DNA from: CALCKU01 sp964534845
Lineage (GTDB): Bacteria > Pseudomonadota > Alphaproteobacteria > Caulobacterales > Maricaulaceae
DNA: 28,388 bases
Reading direction: 5' to 3'
Assembly (NCBI GenBank): GCA_964534845.1
Contig: CAZHPV010000029.1
Coordinates: forward strand, 1-28,388
Positions 1 through 5,762 of this stretch are shown here, in pieces. Position 1 is the stretch's first letter, and every line of letters begins with the position of its first letter. The notes beneath the pieces were generated by a model. That model had not been told where the DNA came from. It saw only the letters and a list, made by a program, of their open reading frames with translations, and made no database searches. The translations under genes were made by a program, and so were the position numbers.

Positions 1-990
1 GGTCAAAGCTATGCCTGTGATGCCGCCCGTAATAATGGCCTGTTTTACCATGACGGCATCAAACCACCCGCACCGTCTTTGGCGCCCTGTAACTGTACCA
101 AACTCATGGCCGCGCTCACCTAATCTATGGCCTATATCGTCAAATAATTCTGTTGGGAAAGGGCCTTCTCCAACGCGTGTGGTATAGGCTTTGGTAATGC
201 CCAAAATGAAATTAAGAGACCCTGGACCCATACCTGACCCCGCAGCACCTTGTCCGGCAACTGTATTAGAACTGGTCACGAAGGGGTAGGTGCCGTGGTC
301 TATGTCAAGCATGGCTCCTTGTGCGCCTTCAAACAATATGCGCTTGTCCCCACGGGAGGCTTCGTCAAGTACGTGCCAGACAGGGGCGACAAATGGCAAA
401 ATTTTAGGCGCAATATCTATCAGTTTTTGATAAAGGTCTTCCGCGTCAGTCTCGGGCTTTCCGAGGCCGCGTCGTAGGGCATTATGGTGATGTAGAAGGT
501 TTTTGACGCGCGCGAGCAGATGGGTCTGGTCAGCCAGATCGCATACTCGTATAGCGCGGCGCGCCACTTTGTCTTCATAAGCCGGACCAATACCGCGCTT
601 GGTTGTACCGATTTTTACGCCGTCCTCACGGTTTTCACGTATGCCGTCAAGTTCGGAATGTATAGGTAAAATCAGTGCTGCAGATTCTGAAATTTTCAAA
701 TTTTCAGGGGTAACCTTTACACCCTGTTCCTTTATGCGCTCGACCTCGGAAATAAAGGCCCATGGGTCCAGTACAACACCATTGCCAATAACGGAGAGCT
801 TTTCCCCGCGCACAACACCGGAAGGCAGGAGGCTGAGCTTATAGGTTACACCGTCTATGACGAGCGTATGGCCGGCATTATGTCCCCCTTGAAAGCGGAC
901 AACGACGTCAGCTCGGCTTGACAACCAATCGACAATTTTACCTTTACCTTCGTCTCCCCACTGAGATCCGACGACGACCACATTTCCCAT
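1..990 (-). CDS. purA: Adenylosuccinate synthetase, 3' end outside the window
   Basis: The reading frame is open from the ATG at 988-990 to the window edge (330 codons; the family is usually about 430 residues, so roughly 100 C-terminal residues are missing). PurA joins IMP and aspartate using GTP to give adenylosuccinate, the first committed step from IMP to AMP, in the cytosol. The N-terminus has the family signature: the phosphate-binding loop GDEGKGK at residues 12-18, with D13 as the expected catalytic acid, and GGHNAGHT at 35-42, with H41 as the expected catalytic histidine. Further on FEGAQG, and VTSSN shortly after it, are also family motifs. It lies 117 bases downstream of serA on the same strand, with a perfect 10-bp hairpin 17 bases before its ATG. 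The Shine-Dalgarno sequence is weak (GGTG). Identity is certain; only the end is unseen. Confidence 0.97.
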   Translation of the reverse strand, partial: MGNVVVVGSQWGDEGKGKIVDWLSSRADVVVRFQGGHNAGHTLVIDGVTYKLSLLPSGVVRGEKLSVIGNGVVLDPWAFISEVERIKEQGVKVTPENLKISESAALILPIHSELDGIRENREDGVKIGTTKRGIGPAYEDKVARRAIRVCDLADQTHLLARVKNLLHHHNALRRGLGKPETDAEDLYQKLIDIAPKILPFVAPVWHVLDEASRGDKRILFEGAQGAMLDIDHGTYPFVTSSNTVAGQGAAGSGMGPGSLNFILGITKAYTTRVGEGPFPTELFDDIGHRLGERGHEFGTVTGRQRRCGWFDAVMVKQAIITGGITGIALT

Positions 991-1007
991 AATTCACACC
1001 ATAAATA

Positions 1008-1033
1008 AGGCGCAAGGCATAAACCTTGCGCCT
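1008..1033 (-). terminator. 10-bp hairpin between serA and purA; probable serA terminator
   Basis: AGGCGCAAGG and CCTTGCGCCT form a perfect 10-bp inverted repeat around a 6-base loop. On the minus strand the hairpin is followed by TTATTTAT, a modest U-rich tail, as expected for an intrinsic terminator after serC-serA. It sits only 17 bases upstream of the purA ATG, so it could also lie inside the purA leader and act as an attenuator. The stem is seen directly; its role is inferred. Confidence 0.5.
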
Positions 1034-1107
1034 AAAGAATCTTATTCCTAGACTTTTTTAGTCTTTAACGGGGTTTGCAAAAAAATGCGAGTACATTTTA
1101 CCAAGAA

Positions 1108-2682
1108 TTATATTTGAACCGAATCGACGATTTTGACCTGCTCAATCTGGGCGATTTTTTCGCATACAGAATGTGATGGCTGATCATCAATTGAAACAAG
1201 ACAGACCGCTTCGCCGCCTTGTTCCATCCGACCCATAGAAAAGGTAGCGATATTGATATTCGCATCGCCAAGGAGATTACCCAGCTTGCCAACAAATCCG
1301 GGACGGTCATCATTCCGGATGTACAGCATGTTCTCGGAAAACGCTGCATCCATGGGTACACCGAACAATCGCACAATGCGAGGCTCTGATCTGTAAATTG
1401 TACCTACAATTGCAAACTTACGTTCATTGGTTTCAACCGTTATCCGAATGAGACTTTCAGCGCGTTCGGCTTCTTCAATAAAGCTTTCAGTCAGGCCGAT
1501 GCCACGTTCTTTGGCAATCACCGGGGCGGAGACCATATTGACTTCTGGCATGGCATTTTTAAGCAAGCCAGCCAGCGCTGCCGCGCTCATAGGTGTCGTA
1601 TTGAGTTTTGTAATGGCGCCTTTATAGGTCAGCTCGATCTTTTTAACGGGATTGTGCAAGAGTTGGCCCATTAGGCGTCCCATCTTATCTGCCAAATCTA
1701 CCCAAGGCTTCAAGCGGGGGGCTTCTTCGGCGGAAATGGAAGGCGTGTTAAGCGCATTGGATACTGCGCCAGTTAGTAGATAATCCGATATTTGTTCGGC
1801 GACCTGCACAGCTACATTTTCCTGCGCTTCCAAAGTAGAGGCCCCGAGGTGAGGCGTAGCAATAAAGTTTTTCACTCCAAATAGGGGGTTTTCTTTTGCG
1901 GGTTCAACCTCAAAAACATCCAGTGCTGCGGCTCTCACATGCCCGCTTTCCAGAGCATCTTTTAGGGCGTCCTCATCGACAAGTCCGCCGCGGGCGCAAT
2001 TGATAATAATGATACCTTTTTTTGTGATTGCGAGCCTTTCGCGTGAGACTATTCCTTTTGTACTTTCGACAAGCGGGGTATGCAGCGTTATGGCATCAGC
2101 GCGCCGGAACAATGTCTCAAGCTCCACTTTTTCGACGCCGAGCTTTACCGCTCGTTCCTCTGTAAGATAGGGGTCAAATGCAATGACTTTCATTTTTAAA
2201 CCAAGAGCCCGTTCGGCCACAAGTGAACCAATATTTCCGCAGCCGACTAATCCTAATGTCTTGTTGAAAAGTTCTGTGCCTTTAAAATCAGATTTGGGCC
2301 ATTCCCCATTCTGTGTGCGTTGAGAGGCTGCTGGAATTTGACGTGCCGCGGATAATAACATCGCAATAGCGTGTTCTGCCGTTGTAATGGCATTGCCAAA
2401 GGGCGTATTCATAACCACAACACCCTGATCTGTAGCGGCGGCGATGTCGATATTATCCACGCCAATACCGGCGCGGCCTATAACTTTGAGATTTTTCGCG
2501 GATGCAATAATCTCGGCATCGGGACGGGTGGATGACCGCACGGCTAAACCGTCATATTCCGGTATTATCTTGATGAGCTCGTCTTTTGAAAGACCGGTAA
2601 TCACGTCGACATCAACGCCGCGGGCTTTGAAAACTTCCGTTGCTGCGACGGACATTTTATCAGCTATCAACACTTTAGGCAT
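1108..2682 (-). CDS. serA: D-3-phosphoglycerate dehydrogenase (long form, ACT domain)
   Basis: This enzyme oxidises 3-phosphoglycerate to 3-phosphohydroxypyruvate with NAD+, the first step of serine synthesis. At 524 residues it is the long type: split substrate-binding domain (about 1-98 and 290-315), Rossmann domain with LVGCGNIG at 145-152, an intervening domain (about 320-445) and a C-terminal ACT domain (about 451-524, starting MLYIRNDDRPGFVG). The catalytic set of D-2-hydroxyacid dehydrogenases is present: R231 in NCARGG, E260 in FEVEP and H278 in PHLGAST. The ACT domain is the usual site of serine feedback, though inhibition cannot be read from sequence. The start has AGGAG six bases upstream. 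serC lies 56 bases upstream on the same strand, so the two are very likely co-transcribed from the serC promoter. Confidence 0.97.
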   Translation of the reverse strand: MPKVLIADKMSVAATEVFKARGVDVDVITGLSKDELIKIIPEYDGLAVRSSTRPDAEIIASAKNLKVIGRAGIGVDNIDIAAATDQGVVVMNTPFGNAITTAEHAIAMLLSAARQIPAASQRTQNGEWPKSDFKGTELFNKTLGLVGCGNIGSLVAERALGLKMKVIAFDPYLTEERAVKLGVEKVELETLFRRADAITLHTPLVESTKGIVSRERLAITKKGIIIINCARGGLVDEDALKDALESGHVRAAALDVFEVEPAKENPLFGVKNFIATPHLGASTLEAQENVAVQVAEQISDYLLTGAVSNALNTPSISAEEAPRLKPWVDLADKMGRLMGQLLHNPVKKIELTYKGAITKLNTTPMSAAALAGLLKNAMPEVNMVSAPVIAKERGIGLTESFIEEAERAESLIRITVETNERKFAIVGTIYRSEPRIVRLFGVPMDAAFSENMLYIRNDDRPGFVGKLGNLLGDANINIATFSMGRMEQGGEAVCLVSIDDQPSHSVCEKIAQIEQVKIVDSVQI

Positions 2683-2738
2683 GTTGAACTCCTATTGTAA
2701 AATTATGATGTGTATTCTGGGGGAGGGAGGCTAAAAGC

Positions 2739-3920
2739 TTATGTGAAGGTCTCAGAAGCAATCGTTTCAAAAGCCCAATCCAGCCAAGGCGTTAAGGCTT
2801 CGAGGTCCGACTTTTCGATCAGACCAGAAGCCCATACACGAAACCCTGCCGGAGCTGTCCGGTATGAGCCGAAATCCAAAGCGACATTCTCATCAGCTAA
2901 TAGCGCGACAATGCGTTTTGCAAATTTACTTCGGGCGTCGGCATCTAGGGCTTTAAAACGGGGATCGACGATTTTCATACATACACCGGTATTGGAACGT
3001 TGTTCTTCTTTCGCTGCCAGATTTTCAATCCAGTCTGTTTTCGCCATCCAGTCCCATAAGACTTTAGCGTTAGCATCAGCGCGGTCATGCATAAATTGCA
3101 ATCCGCCATTGGCTTTGACCCACTTTAGCGCATCAAGATGATCTTCTGCGGCGAGCAGAGAGGGCGTATTAATCGTCGAGCCTTCAAATAAAGCTTCATT
3201 GATTTTCCCTTTTTTGGTCATGATAAAGATTTTGGGAAGAGGCCAAGAGGGCGTGTAGCTCTCTAGCCTTTCTACCGCTCTGGGCGAAAGAATTATCATA
3301 CCATGGGCAGCTTCTCCGCCCATATTTTTTTGCCATGAATAGGTCACGACATCCAGTTTAGGCCAGTCCATTTGCTGCGCAAATACGGCAGACGTAGCAT
3401 CACAAATTGTCAAACCTTCGCGGTCCGCGGGAATAAAGTCCGCATTAGGCACGCGCACGCCTGCGGTTGTGCCGTTCCATGTAAAGACCAAATCACGATC
3501 GCCAGTATAGTTATGCAAGGGGGGAAGGTGACCATAATCGGCTTTTAATATGCGCAAATCTTTTAGGGGAAGCTGCGTTTCTGCATCCGTAATCCATGCA
3601 TTACCGAAATTTTCCCAAGCGGCCACGTCAACGCCGCGCGGCCCGAGTAATGACCACATGGCCATCTCTACAGCGCCTGTGTCGGAGGCCGGCACAATGG
3701 CAATTCTGTAGTTATTGGGAACTTCGAGGACTTCGCGGGTTAGATCGATGACTTCTTTTAGCTTTGCTTTGCCAAGTGCCGATCTGTGCGAGCGACCAAG
3801 AGCGGCGTCCTTGAGCGCGTCAAGTGACCAGCCGGGACGTTTTTTGGTGGGTCCGGCGGAAAAGCGCGGATCAGCAGGTTTTTTTACCGGTTTGCTAGCC
3901 GGTTTCGAGGCTATTGCCAT
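2739..3920 (-). CDS. serC: Phosphoserine aminotransferase, alphaproteobacterial type
   Basis: This PLP enzyme converts 3-phosphohydroxypyruvate and glutamate into phosphoserine, the second step of serine synthesis; the same family can serve vitamin B6 synthesis. The 393-residue length and the N-terminal block PADPRFSAGPTKKRPGW fit the longer alphaproteobacterial branch rather than the ~360-residue E. coli form. The first 15 residues are a Lys/Pro/Ala-rich extension. The PLP lysine is K198 in SWQKNMGGEAAHG, and HRSALGKAKL near residue 45 is the substrate-loop region. The start is supported by GGAG eight bases upstream. It is the first gene of the serC-serA operon and is preceded by a good promoter and a structured leader that ends at the Shine-Dalgarno sequence, so control at transcription attenuation or translation start is likely. 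Confidence 0.96.
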   Translation of the reverse strand: MAIASKPASKPVKKPADPRFSAGPTKKRPGWSLDALKDAALGRSHRSALGKAKLKEVIDLTREVLEVPNNYRIAIVPASDTGAVEMAMWSLLGPRGVDVAAWENFGNAWITDAETQLPLKDLRILKADYGHLPPLHNYTGDRDLVFTWNGTTAGVRVPNADFIPADREGLTICDATSAVFAQQMDWPKLDVVTYSWQKNMGGEAAHGMIILSPRAVERLESYTPSWPLPKIFIMTKKGKINEALFEGSTINTPSLLAAEDHLDALKWVKANGGLQFMHDRADANAKVLWDWMAKTDWIENLAAKEEQRSNTGVCMKIVDPRFKALDADARSKFAKRIVALLADENVALDFGSYRTAPAGFRVWASGLIEKSDLEALTPWLDWAFETIASETFT

Positions 3921-3993
3921 AATATAATCTCCGTTAACCGCGTTTTTGTACGGTCTTACAAAGTGCGCTCCAGTGGGGGAACGTGGCCCAGCG
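3921..3993 (-). promoter_or_regulatory. Structured serC leader RNA (candidate serC-leader motif)
   Basis: Read on the minus strand, the leader has two parts. The 5' hairpin (3993 to 3966) pairs CGCT with AGCG outside and CCA with TGG inside, with a C-rich loop. Next, TTTGTA (3962-3957) pairs with TACAAA (3950-3945) around the loop AGACCG, and loop bases GACCG can pair with CGGTT (3940-3936), giving an H-type pseudoknot. This ends four bases before the GGAG ribosome site (3932-3929). A serC leader motif has been described upstream of serC in alphaproteobacteria (Corbino et al. 2005; serC leader in Rfam). The position and lineage match, but I cannot verify the consensus from memory. Confidence 0.5.
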
Positions 3994-3996
3994 GTG

Positions 3997-4025
3997 CTAT
4001 AATCGTATTTTGCGTATCAGGTCAA
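3997..4025 (-). promoter_or_regulatory. Sigma70-like promoter of serC-serA
   Basis: On the minus strand TTGACC (4025-4020) is followed after 17 bases by TTATAG (4002-3997); with 18-base spacing the -10 would be TATAGC. The predicted start near 3990-3993 coincides with the first base pairs of the 5' leader hairpin, which makes promoter and leader mutually supportive. Seen as sequence match only. Confidence 0.55.
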
Positions 4026-4097
4026 GGGTGATGTGATTTTGAACACAGGAAAATCGTAACGCCCTATAAAGAGGGTTTTTAGTGAAATTCTGCTGGG

Positions 4098-4523
4098 TTA
4101 GGCGGTAAATATCTGGGTTGGGTCTTTAAAGGATTTAAACTCTAGGGCATTGCCGGACGGGTCGGTAAAAAACATCGTGGCTTGCTCACCCGTTTGACCT
4201 TCAAAGCGTATATAGGGCTCTATGATGAAGTCGGTCTTAGCGGCTAGAAGACGATCCTTTAGATCATGCCAATCCTGCCACGGCAAAATGGCGCCAAAAT
4301 GCCGAACGGGAACATTTTTTCCGTCTACAATATTTACGGGTTCTTCGGTTTGAAATGCTTCGGGTTTGGTATGGAAGCTGATTTGATGACCAAAAAAGTC
4401 AAAGTCAATCCAGTTATCGGCTTCCCGACCTTGTATGCATCCCATAACATCCCTGTAAAATTGGCGTGTCGTTTCCTTGTCTTTAACAGGATAGGCCAGA
4501 TGGAACGCAATAGACGTGGGCAT
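4098..4523 (-). CDS. VOC-superfamily (glyoxalase/dioxygenase-like) protein
   Basis: A 141-residue single-chain VOC protein with two beta-alpha-beta-beta-beta halves (about 5-60 and 72-135). H8, H75 (in VRHFGAIL) and E128 (in SGNALEFKSF) fall where metal ligands of the superfamily usually lie, and TDPSGNALEFK is the characteristic end block. VOC members include glyoxalase I, fosfomycin-resistance thiol transferases and extradiol dioxygenases; the substrate here is unknown. Its ATG lies one base after the stop of the glutathione S-transferase gene and has no visible Shine-Dalgarno sequence, so translation is probably coupled. The pairing with a glutathione S-transferase makes glutathione-linked detoxification a reasonable guess. 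No convincing terminator follows it before the serC promoter region. Confidence 0.85.
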   Translation of the reverse strand: MPTSIAFHLAYPVKDKETTRQFYRDVMGCIQGREADNWIDFDFFGHQISFHTKPEAFQTEEPVNIVDGKNVPVRHFGAILPWQDWHDLKDRLLAAKTDFIIEPYIRFEGQTGEQATMFFTDPSGNALEFKSFKDPTQIFTA

Positions 4524-4524
4524 A

Positions 4525-5166
4525 TTAGCCGCGTTTTATTTTAGGGCCATAAGCGTAATCCCCGCCGCGCTCGAGGGCTTTTAAATATGCGGGGCGCTTA
4601 TGTATCTTATCGACATATTCATTACACGCATCATAGCCTTTTAAGCGTCCGCGCGCTTTTGCGGCCTCAAGCGGGAAAATCATTTGAATATCAGCGCCAG
4701 TTAAGGTGTCGCCTGCAAAATAATCGCGGCTGATAAGTGTATATTCGCAATAATCCAGAATGGCTCTTATTTCAGCTAAAATCATTGGCTGGAGAGGCGC
4801 TGCAGCCTCGCCCAAATATCCGGTATATAAAGCCAGTAATAAAGGCAGCATGGCAGACCCTTCGGCGAAATGCAGGAAGTGTACATAATTAATGTAATTT
4901 GGGGAGCCAAGTTCGGGCCGCAATTTGCCTTCACCGTATTTGTTCAGGATATAAACAATGATGGCGCCTGTTTCAGCGATGACTTCATCGCCGTCAGTAA
5001 TGACAGGAGATTTTCCCAAAGGGTGGATGGCTTTTAGTTCGGCTGGCGCACGGTTAGTGTCAGGGTCGCGTTTATAATGTCGGATATCGTATTTGACGCC
5101 GAGTTCTTCAAGGAGCCAAAGGATACGTTGGGAGCGCGAATTATTGAGATGGTGTACAGTAAGCAT
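4525..5166 (-). CDS. Glutathione S-transferase family protein
   Basis: A 213-residue cytosolic GST with the usual two-domain layout: thioredoxin-like domain (1-80) and an all-helical domain (about 88-205). The first helix begins NNSRSQRILW, with S10 or S12 as the likely glutathione-activating serine. P54 in LGKSPV is the conserved cis-proline and E65-T66 in AETGAI is the expected gamma-glutamyl contact. GSTs conjugate or reduce electrophiles with glutathione; the substrate cannot be told. The gene begins 26 bases after the DUF6702-type gene and ends one base before the VOC gene, so all three probably share a transcript from the M1 peptidase promoter. The ribosome site is weak. Confidence 0.92.
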   Translation of the reverse strand: MLTVHHLNNSRSQRILWLLEELGVKYDIRHYKRDPDTNRAPAELKAIHPLGKSPVITDGDEVIAETGAIIVYILNKYGEGKLRPELGSPNYINYVHFLHFAEGSAMLPLLLALYTGYLGEAAAPLQPMILAEIRAILDYCEYTLISRDYFAGDTLTGADIQMIFPLEAAKARGRLKGYDACNEYVDKIHKRPAYLKALERGGDYAYGPKIKRG

Positions 5167-5192
5167 AATCGCTTATCATCTGCTAAATAGTA

Positions 5193-5762
5193 TTAGGCAA
5201 GTACCTTTTTTGGACCTTGAGCCTGTTTGAACTGTAAAGACTGTAACTTTTTCGAGAGCTGAATATCGACATTGTTGATAAGAGGGTCAGCGAGGTCCCG
5301 AAATAACTGACAGTCTATGATTAAGCCTTCGGGACGGTCTGTTAGCGAAACCTGCTGATATACATATATAGTTTGTCTATGCTGATCGGCACCGAGCAGT
5401 TCCAGTTCTATGGGGGTTTCGTTGATTTGAGAGAGATTGAAATTGTTTTGGACATAGAGCGCCAATCTTGCCTGCGTCTCCAATTCGGTAAGATCAGGAT
5501 TTATAAGTCCATAGGTTTGGGAGAGCGCGATTTCAGCCTCATGTATATGAAAACTATGTGTGATTTCCATTGTGCCAGATCTGTCTGCGAGCGAGTATAT
5601 TTTATCCTTTTGAGGTTTTGTCGGTACCCAGCGTATATCGGATAGGGTGAGTTTCTGGCGATGGGCATATGCAGGCGCAGCTAGGGTGGACGTTATTAAC
5701 ACGCTGACCGGTATAGCTAACCCGCTTTGCAGGGTTTTTATGATCTGACGCCGCGTTTGCAT
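5193..5762 (-). CDS. Exported DUF6702-like protein, M1 peptidase partner
   Basis: A 189-residue protein of unknown function. The N-terminus has a Tat-like motif TRRQIIK (residues 3-9), a hydrophobic stretch and a signal-peptidase site after AYA (31-33), so it is probably exported to the periplasm. The mature part is predicted mostly beta with the block MEITHSFHIHEAEIAL at about 64-79, which I recognise as typical of DUF6702 proteins; these often stand beside M1 metallopeptidases. The first histidine-rich block (HSFHIH) might bind metal but this is a guess. Its ATG overlaps the stop of the M1 peptidase gene by one base (TAATG), so translation is coupled and a shared role is likely, for example as a subunit or folding partner. 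DUF6702 assignment is from memory of the family pattern. Confidence 0.75.
   Translation of the reverse strand: MQTRRQIIKTLQSGLAIPVSVLITSTLAAPAYAHRQKLTLSDIRWVPTKPQKDKIYSLADRSGTMEITHSFHIHEAEIALSQTYGLINPDLTELETQARLALYVQNNFNLSQINETPIELELLGADQHRQTIYVYQQVSLTDRPEGLIIDCQLFRDLADPLINNVDIQLSKKLQSLQFKQAQGPKKVLA

Noticed and set aside
2710..3141. 143-codon plus-strand frame inside serC
   Set aside because: It lies wholly antisense to a clear serC coding region, has low-complexity Ser/Ala composition and no ribosome site; shadow frame.
4062..4080. CCCT-ATAAAG-AGGG-TTTTT as an intrinsic terminator
   Set aside because: The T-run is on the plus strand where no gene ends; the stem is only 4 bp. For the minus-strand VOC gene the tail is on the wrong side.
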